Assembly (NCBI RefSeq): GCF_013409255.1
Contig: NZ_JACCAS010000002.1
Span: 3,276,001-3,340,000, forward strand
Source of the DNA: Paraburkholderia bryophila
Lineage (GTDB): Bacteria; Pseudomonadota; Gammaproteobacteria; Burkholderiales; Burkholderiaceae
Length of the DNA stretch: 64,000 nucleotides
Reading direction: 5' to 3'
Positions 47,709 to 57,352 of this stretch are shown in pieces. Below the pieces are notes generated by a model. That model was not told where the DNA came from and did no database searches. It worked only from the letters and a program-made list of their open reading frames with translations. Positions within the stretch are counted from its first letter, which is position 1, and the number at the start of each line of letters is the position of its first letter. The position numbers were made by a program, and so were the translations under genes.

Positions 47709-47750
47709 AAACAAACGCGTTGAACGGTGTCCCGTTCAACGCGTTTGTTT
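47709..47750 (-). terminator. Long perfect hairpin terminating the GlxA regulator gene
   Basis: A 19-bp perfect stem (47709-47727 with 47732-47750) around a 4-nt loop tgtc. On the minus strand it is followed by a T-rich stretch (gtttgtttttgtggg), so it should terminate the regulator gene that ends at 47797. Confidence 0.7.
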
Positions 47751-47796
47751 GTGGCCTTGGCTTTTGCGACCAAAGCCGCTCAGGTCTAAGCCAAAC

Positions 47797-48792
47797 TCAA
47801 GCCGCCATCACCGGCATCGCCGCCAGCGAAGGCGCCTGCTTGCGCCGCTCACGCGTGGGCGCCGTACCGAACGCATCGCGATAACTCTTCGAGAAATGGC
47901 AAGCCGACTGGAATCCGCACGCCATCGTGATGTGCATGATCGACATATCGGTCTGCAGCAGCAATTCACGGGCGCGCCGCAAGCGCAGCGTCAGATAGTA
48001 ATGCGTCGGCGTCATCCCCAGGTGTTCGCGGAATAGCCGTTGCAATTGCCGTTGCGACATCCCGGCGAGCCGCGCGAGCTCTTCGCGCGAGAGCGGCTCT
48101 TCGATGTTGTTCTCCATCAGCGAGATCACTTCGAACAGCGACTTGTTGGCCGAACCGAGCCGCGCCACCAGCGGCATTTTCTGTTGCGCGCTGGTGTCGC
48201 GCACATGTTCGACGATGAACTGCTCGGCGATCTGCGTGACGCGCGCCGTGCCGACGCGCGGTGCGATCAGGTTCAGCATCATGTCGAGCGGCGCGACGCC
48301 ACCGGTACAGGTCACGCGATCGCGGTCGATCACGAATAGCTCTTTCAGAAAGCGCGTATCGGGAAACTCCTCCTTGAGCGCCGACATGTTCTCCCAATGA
48401 ATCGCGCACGCGTAGCCGGCCAGCAGACCGGCGCGCGCCAGCGCATAGGTGCCCGTGCACAGGCTGCCGAGCACGCTGCCCATGCGCGCGAAACGGCGCA
48501 ACGCGGACAGGTGATCCGGGGTCGTCGCGCGTTGTACGTCGATGCCGCCGACCACGAACACGATATCCGGTTGGCCGACGCATTCGACCGGACCGGTGTC
48601 GACCGAGAGACCGTTGCTCGCCGCGACCGGACCGCCGTCGGGACTCACGATCGACCAGCGGTAAAGCGTTTGCCCCGTCAGATAGTTCGCCATGCGCAGC
48701 ACTTCGATGGCGTTGGTGAACGCGATCATCGTGAAGTTGGGGAGCGGCATGAATGCGAAATGCGACAACGACGCCGTGCGATCGGTGGACAT
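47797..48792 (-). CDS. GlxA-family AraC regulator, candidate GbdR (glycine betaine/dimethylglycine activator)
   Basis: A 331-residue regulator: DJ-1/PfpI-like domain (about 12-190, keeping Cys in GSLCTGTYALA) followed by an AraC helix-turn-helix (about 220-320, with MSIMHITMACGFQSACHFSKSYRD). The start at 48792 aligns with the related regulator at 2733; the longer open frame does not. It is divergent from the glyA-dgc-etf-gbc gene series across a 457-bp gap, the location expected for the GbdR-type activator of glycine betaine catabolism. The paralogue at 2733-3731 is a competing candidate, so no symbol is assigned. Confidence 0.85.
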   Translation of the reverse strand: MSTDRTASLSHFAFMPLPNFTMIAFTNAIEVLRMANYLTGQTLYRWSIVSPDGGPVAASNGLSVDTGPVECVGQPDIVFVVGGIDVQRATTPDHLSALRRFARMGSVLGSLCTGTYALARAGLLAGYACAIHWENMSALKEEFPDTRFLKELFVIDRDRVTCTGGVAPLDMMLNLIAPRVGTARVTQIAEQFIVEHVRDTSAQQKMPLVARLGSANKSLFEVISLMENNIEEPLSREELARLAGMSQRQLQRLFREHLGMTPTHYYLTLRLRRARELLLQTDMSIMHITMACGFQSACHFSKSYRDAFGTAPTRERRKQAPSLAAMPVMAA

Positions 48793-49249
48793 GGGAGGAA
48801 TGATTCCTTCGAATCTGTAATGTCGCGTCGCCGTGGGGAGCGGCGACTGCTGCAATTCTGAGGACTAGCGCAACTACCGTGCCATCAGGCTAAACCCTCG
48901 GTTGGCTGCCGAATGGCCAGGAACACTCAACGAACGGCACCAGAACGGAGCCCGACAAGACGGTTGGCGCACCCGAAGCGCGCACGACGTTCAGGTGCAG
49001 TGCAGCATGAGCGAGCCGCGGACGTCGTTCGGCAGGGTGCTTGCCGTGAGCGGCACGCTCGGCGATCCTCGCCGACTTGTCGAAAAAGGACGCGGATGGC
49101 GGAAAAGGCAAAGAACGCGTCTGAATTCGTAAATTGACGCGCGGGGCGAACGTCAAGAATAGACCCAATGCAGAGCGGCGACAGCGCGGCGCAAACACCG
49201 CACCGGGCGGCGCTCACGGCCCTTCCGTCAACGACTTAACGGACTTTCC
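48793..49249. promoter_or_regulatory. Divergent control region between GlxA regulator and glyA
   Basis: A 457-bp gap without a credible gene. It should hold the promoters of the regulator and of the long glyA-to-gbcB series. A weak relative of the direct repeat found at choV occurs at 49057-49082 (GCTCG-N16-TGTCG), and a cgcgtc/gacgcg inverted repeat spans 49127-49152. No riboswitch fold was recognised. Confidence 0.45.
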
Positions 49250-50524
49250 ATGTCGAACCCGAATCCCTTCTTCGAAGAACCGCTGGCCACCCGCGACGCG
49301 GCCGTGCGCGGCGCCATTCTGAAAGAACTCGAGCGCCAGCAGTCGCAGGTCGAACTGATCGCGTCGGAAAACATCGTGTCGCGCGCGGTGCTCGAAGCGC
49401 AGGGCTCGGTGCTGACCAACAAGTATGCGGAAGGGTATCCGGGCAAGCGTTACTACGGCGGTTGCGAATACGCGGACGTGATCGAAACGCTGGCGCTCGA
49501 TCGTATCAAGCAACTGTTCAATGCGAAATTCGCCAACGTGCAGCCGCATTCCGGCGCGCAGGCCAACGGTGCGGTGATGCTCGCGCTGGTCAAGCCGGGC
49601 GACACGATCCTCGGCATGTCGCTGGACGCGGGCGGCCATCTGACGCACGGCGCCAAACCGGCCATGTCGGGCAAATGGTTCAACGCGGTGCAGTACGGCG
49701 TGAAGCGCGACACGATGTTGATCGACTACGAGCAGATCGAAGAACTCGCGCAGCAGCACAAGCCGGCTTTGCTGATCGGCGGGTTTTCCGCTTATCCGCG
49801 TGAGCTCGACTTCGCCCGCTTGCGCAAGATCGCCGACGGCGTCGGCGCGAAGCTGATGGTGGACATGGCGCACATTGCCGGCGTGATCGCGGCGGGCCGT
49901 CACCAGAATCCGGTGGAACACGCGCATGTGGTCACGTCCACCACGCACAAGACCTTGCGCGGCCCGCGCGGCGGTTTTGTTCTGACGAATGACGAGGACA
50001 TCGCGAAGAAAATCAACTCCGCCGTGTTCCCCGGCTTGCAAGGCGGTCCGCTGATGCATGTGATCGCCGGCAAGGCGGTCGCGTTCGGCGAAGCGCTGCA
50101 GCCGGGTTTCAAGACCTATATCGACAACGTACTCGCCAATGCGAAGGTGCTCGGCGAAGTGCTGAAAGAAGGCGGCGTCGATCTGGTGACCGGTGGCACG
50201 GACAACCATCTGCTGCTGGTCGATCTGCGGCCGAAGGGCCTGAAGGGTAATCAGGTGGAGCAGGCGCTGGAACGCGCGGGCATTACCTGCAACAAGAACG
50301 GCATTCCGTTCGACGCGGAAAAGCCGACTGTCACCTCCGGCGTTCGCCTCGGTACACCGGCGGGCACCACACGCGGCTTCGGCGTGAGCGAGTTCCGCGA
50401 AATAGGGCGCCTGATCGTCGAGGTGTTCGACGCGCTGCGCGATCACCCGGAAGGCCATGCCGCTACCGAACAACGCGTGCGCCGCGAGATTTTCGCGCTG
50501 TGCGAACGCTTTCCCATCTACTGA
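49250..50524 (+). CDS. glyA: Serine hydroxymethyltransferase
   Basis: PLP enzyme converting glycine plus methylene-THF to serine, linking sarcosine-derived glycine to SdaA. The 424-residue protein has the family start ([19 protein letters not shown]), the PLP lysine in [14 protein letters not shown] (Lys234) and [13 protein letters not shown]. This is probably the pathway-dedicated copy, like glyA1 in the Pseudomonas aeruginosa betaine cluster, with a housekeeping copy elsewhere. A dipeptidase-family gene follows after 18 bp. Confidence 0.95.
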   Translation: MSNPNPFFEEPLATRDAAVRGAILKELERQQSQVELIASENIVSRAVLEAQGSVLTNKYAEGYPGKRYYGGCEYADVIETLALDRIKQLFNAKFANVQPHSGAQANGAVMLALVKPGDTILGMSLDAGGHLTHGAKPAMSGKWFNAVQYGVKRDTMLIDYEQIEELAQQHKPALLIGGFSAYPRELDFARLRKIADGVGAKLMVDMAHIAGVIAAGRHQNPVEHAHVVTSTTHKTLRGPRGGFVLTNDEDIAKKINSAVFPGLQGGPLMHVIAGKAVAFGEALQPGFKTYIDNVLANAKVLGEVLKEGGVDLVTGGTDNHLLLVDLRPKGLKGNQVEQALERAGITCNKNGIPFDAEKPTVTSGVRLGTPAGTTRGFGVSEFREIGRLIVEVFDALRDHPEGHAATEQRVRREIFALCERFPIY

Positions 50525-50542
50525 GCACGCCTGGAGCGAACC

Positions 50543-51514
50543 ATGAGTACTCTGCACGACAACAGCATCATCATCGACGGTCTGAACATTTCGAAGTTCG
50601 AGCGCTCGGTGTTCGAAGACATGCGCAAGGGCGGCGTGACCGCGGTCAACTGCACGGTGTCGGTCTGGGAGAGCTTTCAGAAGACCGTCGACAACATTGC
50701 CGAAATGAAGCAGCAGATCCGCGAGTACGGCGAGATGTTGACGCTGGTGCGCACCACCGACGACATTCACCGCGCGAAGAAAGAGAACAAGACCGGCATC
50801 ATTTTCGGTTTCCAGAACGCCCATGCGTTCGAGGATAACCTCGGCTATATCGAGGCCTTCAAGGACCTCGGCGTGAACGTGGTGCAGCTCTGCTACAACA
50901 CCCAGAACCTGGTGGGCACCGGTTGCTACGAGCGCGACGGCGGCCTGTCCGGTTACGGTCGCGAGGTGATTCAGGAGATGAACCGCGTCGGCATCATGGT
51001 CGATCTCTCGCACGTGGGCGGCAAGACGTCTTCTGAAGCGATCGCTGCGTCGAACAAGCCGGTGTGTTACTCGCATTGCTGCCCGTCGGGACTGAAAGAA
51101 CACCCGCGCAACAAGAGCGACGAACAGTTGAAAGAGATCGCCGACGCGGGCGGTTTTGTCGGCGTGACGATGTTCGCGCCGTTCCTCAAGCGCGGTCCGG
51201 ACGCGACCGTCGACGACTATATCGAAGCGATCGAATACGTGGTGAATCTGATCGGCGAAGACCAGGTAGGGATCGGCACCGACTTCACGCAAGGCTATAG
51301 CACGGAGTTCTTCGACTGGATCACGCACGACAAGGGCCGCTATCGTCAACTGACGAACTTCGGCAAGGTCGTGAATCCCGAAGGCATTCGCACGATCGGC
51401 GAGTTTCCGAACCTGACGGCCGCGATGGAACGCGCCGGCTGGAGCGAAACGCGCATCAAGAAAATCATGGGCGAGAACTGGGTGCGCGTGTTCGGCGAGG
51501 TCTGGACAGTCTGA
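50543..51514 (+). CDS. Membrane dipeptidase (renal dipeptidase, M19) family protein
   Basis: A 323-residue M19-family amidohydrolase-fold protein without signal peptide, so cytoplasmic. Metal-ligand-type segments are visible: DLSHVG (about 154-159), YSHCCPSG (about 174-181) and IGTDFTQGY near residue 249. The counterpart in the Pseudomonas aeruginosa betaine locus is PA5396, which lies before dgcA; the role there is unknown. True dipeptidase activity is doubtful in this setting, and a hydrolase for a pathway by-product is possible. It is 18 bp after glyA and 49 bp before the DUF5943 gene. Confidence 0.85.
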   Translation: MSTLHDNSIIIDGLNISKFERSVFEDMRKGGVTAVNCTVSVWESFQKTVDNIAEMKQQIREYGEMLTLVRTTDDIHRAKKENKTGIIFGFQNAHAFEDNLGYIEAFKDLGVNVVQLCYNTQNLVGTGCYERDGGLSGYGREVIQEMNRVGIMVDLSHVGGKTSSEAIAASNKPVCYSHCCPSGLKEHPRNKSDEQLKEIADAGGFVGVTMFAPFLKRGPDATVDDYIEAIEYVVNLIGEDQVGIGTDFTQGYSTEFFDWITHDKGRYRQLTNFGKVVNPEGIRTIGEFPNLTAAMERAGWSETRIKKIMGENWVRVFGEVWTV

Positions 51515-51563
51515 TTTTCGCGCTGGCCTGCAACCCCCACACGTAAAAAAACGGAACCCTCAC

Positions 51564-52100
51564 ATGCAACCGCAACTGCCTATCAACGTCGATCCGGACA
51601 CCGGCGTCTGGACCACCGACGCGCTGCCGATGCTGTACGTGCCGCGCCATTTCTTCACGAACAATCACACCGCCGTCGAAGAAGCGCTCGGGCTCGATGC
51701 GTACGCCGAGATTCTTTATAAGGCCGGCTACAAGTCCGCGTATTTCTGGTGCGACAAGGAAGCCAAACAGCACGGCATTGCCGGCATGGCGGTGTTCGAG
51801 CACTACCTGAACCGCCTGTCGCAACGAGGCTGGGGTCTGTTCAAGATCACCGAGGCCGATCCGTCCAGCTCGCACGCGCGCATTGAATTGCATCACTCGT
51901 CGTTCGTGCTCGCGCAGCCGGACAAGGTCGGCAAGCTTTGCTACATGTTCGCGGGCTGGTTCGCGGGCGCGATGGACTGGGTCAACGACACCGCGCCGGA
52001 CAGCGCGCGCAAGGGTCCGCCGTCCCATTCGCGCGAAGCGCAGTGCGCGGCCGAACACTACGACCATTGCGTATTCGAAGTGTCGCCGCTCGCGGCGTAG
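51564..52100 (+). CDS. DUF5943 family protein
   Basis: A 178-residue soluble protein with a start PQLPINVDPDTGVW and a core (LYKAGYKSAYFWCDKEAKQHGI, HARIELHHSSFVL, AGWFAGAMDWV) that fits DUF5943, related to V4R-type small-molecule-binding domains. It corresponds to PA5397 between the dipeptidase and dgcA in Pseudomonas aeruginosa. Function unknown. Co-conservation with dgcAB argues for a role in dimethylglycine demethylation, for example as a carrier or assembly factor. Confidence 0.82.
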   Translation: MQPQLPINVDPDTGVWTTDALPMLYVPRHFFTNNHTAVEEALGLDAYAEILYKAGYKSAYFWCDKEAKQHGIAGMAVFEHYLNRLSQRGWGLFKITEADPSSSHARIELHHSSFVLAQPDKVGKLCYMFAGWFAGAMDWVNDTAPDSARKGPPSHSREAQCAAEHYDHCVFEVSPLAA

Positions 52101-52180
52101 TACCTGACTGACGCGTTTATCACGACGCCGACAAGCGCACGGCAGAGCGCAACAAGCTATTTATTCCGAGGTCGATCGCG

Positions 52181-54244
52181 ATGCGTTACCCGAACCTTTT
52201 CAAGCCTCTCACGCTGAATCAACTGACCTTGCGCAATCGCATCGTCAGTACGGCGCACGCGGAGGTGTATGCGGAACCCGGCGGCTTGCCCGGCGACCGT
52301 TATATCCGCTACTACGAAGAGAAGGCGAAGGGCGGCGTTGGCCTCGCCGTGTGCGGCGGCTCGAGTCCGGTATCGATCGACAGTCCGCAAGGCTGGTGGA
52401 AGTCGGTCAATCTGTCGACCGACAAGATTATCGATCCGCTCGCGCGGCTCGCCGAAGCGATGCACCGGCACGGCGCGAAAATCATGATTCAGGCCACGCA
52501 TATGGGCCGCCGTTCGGCGTTTCATGGCGAGCACTGGCCGCATCTGATGTCGCCGTCCGGCGTGCGGGAACCCGTGCACCGCGGCAACGCGAAGATCATT
52601 GAAGTGGAAGAGATTCGCCGCATCATCCGCGACTTTGCCGCGGCGGCGAAGCGCGTGAAAGATGCGGGCATGGACGGCGTCGAAATCTCGGCGGCGCACC
52701 AGCATCTGATCGATCAGTTCTGGAGCCCGCGCACCAATTTTCGCACCGACGAATGGGGCGGCTCGCTCGAAAACCGTCTGCGCTTCGGCACCGAAGTATT
52801 GAATGCGGTGCGCGAAGCCGTGGGCGCGGATTTTTGCGTCGGCCTGCGCATGTGCGGCGACGAGTTCCATGAAGACGGGCTCGATCATGAACAACTGAAA
52901 GAGATCGCTCAGGCAATGAGCGAAACCGGCCTGATCGATTACCTCGGTGTGATCGGTTCGGGTGCGGATACGCACAACACGCTCGCCAACTGCATGCCGC
53001 CGATGGCGCTGCCGCCCGAACCGTTTGTTCACCTCGCCGCCGGTATCAAGTCGGTCGTGAAGCTGCCGGTCATGCACGCACAGAGTATTCGCGACGCGGG
53101 CCAGGCGGAACGGCTGCTCGCGAGCGGCATGGTCGATCTGGTCGGGATGACGCGCGCGCAGATCGCCGATCCGCACATGGTCATCAAGATCCGCGACGGC
53201 CGCGAGGACGAAATCAAGCAGTGCGTCGGCGCGAATTATTGCATCGACCGCCAGTACAACGGGCTCGACGTGCTATGCGTGCAGAACGCCGCGACGTCGC
53301 GCGAAGAAACCATGCCGCACGTGATCGCGAAGACACGCGGACCGAAGCGCAAGGTGGTAGTGGTCGGCGCCGGGCCGGCAGGACTGGAAGCGGCGCGCGT
53401 CGCGAAGTCGCGCGGGCATGATGTCGTGCTGTTCGAGAAGAACGACTACGTAGGCGGTCAGATCATGCTGGCCGCGAAAGCGCCGCAGCGTGAACAGATG
53501 GCGGGCATCGTGCGCTGGTTCGATATGGAAACGAAACGGCTCGGCGTGGACCGCCGTCTCGGTGTCGCCGCCGACGAAAAAACCATCATGGCCGAGAAAC
53601 CGGACATCGTGGTGCTGGCCACGGGCGGTTCGTCGTTCACGTCGCAGGTCGCGGCGTGGGGCGTCGACGAAGGGCTCGCCGTGAGTTCGTGGGACGTGCT
53701 GTCCGGCAAGGTTGAACCCGGCAAGAACGTGCTCGTGTACGACGGCGTCAGCACGCACGCCGGCGCGGGCGTCGCGGATTTCATGTCGAGCCGCGGCTCG
53801 AACGTCGAGATCGTGACGCCGGACGTGAAGGTTGCCGACGACGTGGGCGGCACCACGTTCCCGATTTTCTATCGCCGGCTCTACGCGCAAGGCGTGATCC
53901 ACACGCCGAATTACTGGCTCGACAAGGTCTACGAGGAAGACGGCAAGAAGATCGCCGTGATCCGCAACGAGTACACCGAGGAGCAGGAAGAGCGCGCGGT
54001 CGATCAGGTGGTGATCGAAAACGGCAGCACGCCGAACGACGAGCTGTACTGGAAGCTCAAGCCGGAATCGGTGAATCTCGGTCAGGTCGACGTGCATACG
54101 CTGTTCGCGTCGGAGCCGCAGCCGTCGCTTAGCGAAGAACTGGGTAATGGCCGCTTCCTGCTGTTCCGTGTCGGCGACTGCATTTCCATGCACAACATTC
54201 ACGGCGCGATTTACGACGCGCTGCGCCTTTGCAAGGATTTCTGA
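52181..54244 (+). CDS. dgcA: Dimethylglycine demethylation protein DgcA (NADH:flavin oxidoreductase type)
   Basis: Catalytic subunit that demethylates dimethylglycine to sarcosine. The 687-residue protein has an Old Yellow Enzyme-like barrel (1 to about 335; active-site segments HAEVYAEPGG and MIQATHMGRR) and a C-terminal FAD/NAD domain (GAGPAGLEAARVA near 398). The trimethylamine-dehydrogenase-type cluster motif appears as CVGANYC (348-354) plus Cys366. The second of the usual four cysteines is replaced by Ala351, which may affect the 4Fe-4S cluster. dgcB starts 2 bp after its stop. Confidence 0.92.
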   Translation: MRYPNLFKPLTLNQLTLRNRIVSTAHAEVYAEPGGLPGDRYIRYYEEKAKGGVGLAVCGGSSPVSIDSPQGWWKSVNLSTDKIIDPLARLAEAMHRHGAKIMIQATHMGRRSAFHGEHWPHLMSPSGVREPVHRGNAKIIEVEEIRRIIRDFAAAAKRVKDAGMDGVEISAAHQHLIDQFWSPRTNFRTDEWGGSLENRLRFGTEVLNAVREAVGADFCVGLRMCGDEFHEDGLDHEQLKEIAQAMSETGLIDYLGVIGSGADTHNTLANCMPPMALPPEPFVHLAAGIKSVVKLPVMHAQSIRDAGQAERLLASGMVDLVGMTRAQIADPHMVIKIRDGREDEIKQCVGANYCIDRQYNGLDVLCVQNAATSREETMPHVIAKTRGPKRKVVVVGAGPAGLEAARVAKSRGHDVVLFEKNDYVGGQIMLAAKAPQREQMAGIVRWFDMETKRLGVDRRLGVAADEKTIMAEKPDIVVLATGGSSFTSQVAAWGVDEGLAVSSWDVLSGKVEPGKNVLVYDGVSTHAGAGVADFMSSRGSNVEIVTPDVKVADDVGGTTFPIFYRRLYAQGVIHTPNYWLDKVYEEDGKKIAVIRNEYTEEQEERAVDQVVIENGSTPNDELYWKLKPESVNLGQVDVHTLFASEPQPSLSEELGNGRFLLFRVGDCISMHNIHGAIYDALRLCKDF

Positions 54245-54246
54245 CG

Positions 54247-56160
54247 ATGAGCCCCGTGTTTGTCATCACCGTCCTGCTGTGGTTGTCGGTGGCGGGTCTG
54301 GCGTTCGCGCTCGTCAAACGCGCCGCTTACTGGCGCGAAGGCCGCGCCACGGCGGCGGGCGCGTATGGTTGGACCCATCTGCTGACGATTCCGAAACGCT
54401 ACTTCGTCGATCTGCATCATGTGGTGGCGCGCGATCCGTACATCGCGAAAACGCACGTGGCCACGGCGGGCGGTGCGATTCTCGCGATGGCGCTGGTGTT
54501 CGTCAATTACGGGCTGGCGATCTACTCGCCGTGGCTGGATAAGCTGATTTTTCTGGCCGCGCTCGTGATGCTGGTCGGCGCGGTGTTCGTGTGGCGTCGC
54601 CGGCATGGTGCGAAAGCGGTGCCGGCGCGGCTCTCGCGCGGGCCCTGGGATCATCTGCCGCTGTTGCTCGGGTCGTTCGCGCTGGGGCTCGTGCTGTTCA
54701 TCGCATTGCCTGCGGCTGCTATGTCGGGTGCACTGGCTGTGGTCGTCGCGCTGCTGATTGCAGCAGGCGCATTCACGATGACGTTTGGCGCAGCCCGTGG
54801 CGGTCCGATGAAGCATGCGATGGCGGGCTTGCTGCATCTGGCGTTTCATCCGCGTCAGGAACGCTTTGCCGAACGCAACGACAACGACGTCGTGCCGCCG
54901 ACTGCCCTGAAGGTGCCGCTGCTCGACGCGAAAGAATACGGCGTCGGCAAACCGGTCGAGTTTCGCTGGAACCAGTTGCTTAGTTTCGACGCGTGCGTGC
55001 AGTGCGGCAAGTGCGAGGCGGCTTGTCCTGCGTTCGCCGCCGGTCAGCCGCTCAATCCGAAGAAGCTGATTCAGGATCTGGTCACCGGCATGGTGGGCGG
55101 CACGGACGCCGATTACGCGGGCAGCCCGACGCCCGGCATTCCGCTCGGCAAACACGCCGGCGCGCCGGGAAAACCGCTGATTTCCACGCTCATCGAAGCA
55201 GACACGCTGTGGTCCTGCACCACGTGCCGCGCTTGCGTGCAGGAATGCCCGATGCTGATCGAGCACGTCGATGCGATCGTGGACATGCGCCGCAATCAGA
55301 CGCTGGTGGAAGGCAGCGTGCCGGGCAAAGGCCCGATCACGCTCGCGAATCTGCGCGAAACCGGCAGCTCGAACGGTTACGACATCGGCGCGCGTTACGA
55401 CTGGGCGGTCGATCTGCAAGTGCAGGTCGCGCAGCCGGGGCGCCGGGTGGAGGTCTTGCTGATCGCCGGCGAAGGCGCGTTCGACATGCGCTATCAGCGC
55501 ACACTGCGCGCGCTGGTCAAGGTGCTGAACCGCGCGGGCATCGACTACGCGGTGCTGGGCGGCGTCGAAACCGACACCGGCGATACGGCCCGTCGTCTCG
55601 GCGACGAAGCCACCTTCCAGCAACTCGCCCGCAAGCTGATCGGCACGCTTTCGCAGTACTCGTTCGGCAAGATCGTCACGGCCGACCCGCACGTGCTGCA
55701 TAGCCTACGCAACGAGTATCGCGCGCTGGGCGGTTTCTACGAGGTGCAGCATCACACCGCGCTGATCGACGAACTGGTCACGAGCGGCAAGCTGTCGCCG
55801 CGAGCGGTCGCCGCGCTGGCGGAACGCAAGATCACCTATCACGACCCGTGCTATCTGGGCCGCTATAACGGCGAAACGGAAGCGCCGCGCCGCCTGCTGA
55901 AGAGCATCGGCATCAAGGTGGTGGAAATGGAGCGCAATGGCATGCGCGGACGGTGCTGCGGCGGTGGCGGCGGTGCGCCGCTGACCGATATTCCCGGCAA
56001 GCGCCGCATTCCGGACATTCGTATCGACGACGCCCGCACGATCGGCGCGGAGATCGTCGCGGTGGGCTGCCCGAATTGCACGGCCATGCTCGAGGGCGTG
56101 GTCGGCCCGCGTCCGGAAGTGCTGGACGTCGCCGAACTGGTTGCAGCAGCGCTGGAGTAA
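54247..56160 (+). CDS. dgcB: Dimethylglycine demethylation protein DgcB (iron-sulfur electron-transfer subunit)
   Basis: A 637-residue membrane-bound iron-sulfur protein. The first about 180 residues hold several transmembrane helices. Two 4Fe-4S motifs follow: CVQCGKCEAAC (250-260) and CTTCRACVQEC (324-334). The C-terminal part has the CCG-domain motifs of heterodisulfide-reductase-D-like proteins (RCCGGGGGAP, CPNCTAML). It probably passes electrons from DgcA to the quinone pool or to the EtfAB pair encoded directly downstream. The start at 54247 gives 2-bp spacing to dgcA. Confidence 0.92.
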   Translation: MSPVFVITVLLWLSVAGLAFALVKRAAYWREGRATAAGAYGWTHLLTIPKRYFVDLHHVVARDPYIAKTHVATAGGAILAMALVFVNYGLAIYSPWLDKLIFLAALVMLVGAVFVWRRRHGAKAVPARLSRGPWDHLPLLLGSFALGLVLFIALPAAAMSGALAVVVALLIAAGAFTMTFGAARGGPMKHAMAGLLHLAFHPRQERFAERNDNDVVPPTALKVPLLDAKEYGVGKPVEFRWNQLLSFDACVQCGKCEAACPAFAAGQPLNPKKLIQDLVTGMVGGTDADYAGSPTPGIPLGKHAGAPGKPLISTLIEADTLWSCTTCRACVQECPMLIEHVDAIVDMRRNQTLVEGSVPGKGPITLANLRETGSSNGYDIGARYDWAVDLQVQVAQPGRRVEVLLIAGEGAFDMRYQRTLRALVKVLNRAGIDYAVLGGVETDTGDTARRLGDEATFQQLARKLIGTLSQYSFGKIVTADPHVLHSLRNEYRALGGFYEVQHHTALIDELVTSGKLSPRAVAALAERKITYHDPCYLGRYNGETEAPRRLLKSIGIKVVEMERNGMRGRCCGGGGGAPLTDIPGKRRIPDIRIDDARTIGAEIVAVGCPNCTAMLEGVVGPRPEVLDVAELVAAALE

Positions 56161-56164
56161 CGCG

Positions 56165-57352
56165 ATGAATACGCTCAAACGAATCGATCCGCGCCGGCCG
56201 TTCACGATCACGGCAGAGGGACTTAAACGCATCACGCTGGGTATGACGGCGGACGTGGCTGGCTCATTGGAAGTGGTTGCGTCAGCGTCCGGTGCGGCGC
56301 ACCGCGATCAGGTCAAAGCGCGCCGTACGACGGCGGCGCCGCAGCGCGTGCTACTGGTGGCCGCCCATGCCGACCGTGGCGCGCTGGACGATCATGCGCG
56401 CCAGACGTTGGCTGGCGCCGCGTTGATTGCGGACACGTTGACCGAAGTCGTGCTGCTCGTGTTCGGTGAATTCACTGGCGACGCCGCCGCGCTCGGCGCC
56501 GACAAACTGATCGAATTGCCGATGTTCGACCGTCGCAGCTTCGCACCGGTCGACGAACTGAACGCGCTGGCCGCGTGCGTGGCCGCGTATGCGCCGGTGC
56601 ATGTTTTCCTGCCCGATAACGCCACCGGCGACGGCGATCTCGGCCGTCGTTACGCAGCCGCTGCGAATGCTAGCGTCGCGACGCATGTGGTCGAGATCGA
56701 CGCTACGCATGTCGCTTCTTATGTCCACGCGAATACGGCCTTCGCCGCGCGTTCGCTGCCAGACGTGGTGCTGCTCGCGCCGAATGCGGTCGAACCGAAG
56801 TTGCCTTTCGTCGGCGCAGGCGAACGGGTCGTCTGGCGTTTCGACGGTGCATCGTCTGGCGCTGGCGGTAGGGAAAGCACGGTGCGCGATCTCGGCATCG
56901 AGGAAATCGACGCCGCACAACTCGCGCTGGAAGAAGCGGATTTCATCGTCTCGGCCGGTAACGGCGTGAGCGACGTGCCCGCGTTCGAGCGTCTCGCGGC
57001 CACGCTGGGCGCCGCTATCGGTGCGAGCCGTGTCGCCGTGGACGACGGTAAATTCACCCGCGACAAGCAGATCGGCGCGACCGGCAAGACGGTTGAAGCA
57101 AGCGTGTATATCGCGTTCTGTATTTCCGGCGCGGTCCAGCACTTGCAAGGCATCAAGGATTGCCGTCATGTGATCGCGGTGAACCTCGACGCCAGCGCGC
57201 CGATCGCCAAGCGCGCGAATCTGACCGTGATCGCGGATGCGCAGGAAACCATCGCGGCGCTCAATGAAGCGGCTGCCGCCGCGCGCAACGCACGCGGCAC
57301 TGGCGCTGCGCTGTTGAATTCATCCGCTGTTGCCGAAGGAGCGCTCGCATGA
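56165..57352 (+). CDS. etfA: Electron transfer flavoprotein subunit alpha
   Basis: A 395-residue EtfA with the C-terminal FAD-binding domain (DKQIGATGKTV, YIAFCISGAVQHLQGIK). It starts 4 bp after dgcB. Compared with housekeeping EtfA it carries about 70 extra N-terminal residues, as in the betaine-cluster versions. It should accept electrons from the dimethylglycine dehydrogenase DgcAB. The end overlaps etfB by 4 bp. Confidence 0.92.
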   Translation: MNTLKRIDPRRPFTITAEGLKRITLGMTADVAGSLEVVASASGAAHRDQVKARRTTAAPQRVLLVAAHADRGALDDHARQTLAGAALIADTLTEVVLLVFGEFTGDAAALGADKLIELPMFDRRSFAPVDELNALAACVAAYAPVHVFLPDNATGDGDLGRRYAAAANASVATHVVEIDATHVASYVHANTAFAARSLPDVVLLAPNAVEPKLPFVGAGERVVWRFDGASSGAGGRESTVRDLGIEEIDAAQLALEEADFIVSAGNGVSDVPAFERLAATLGAAIGASRVAVDDGKFTRDKQIGATGKTVEASVYIAFCISGAVQHLQGIKDCRHVIAVNLDASAPIAKRANLTVIADAQETIAALNEAAAAARNARGTGAALLNSSAVAEGALA

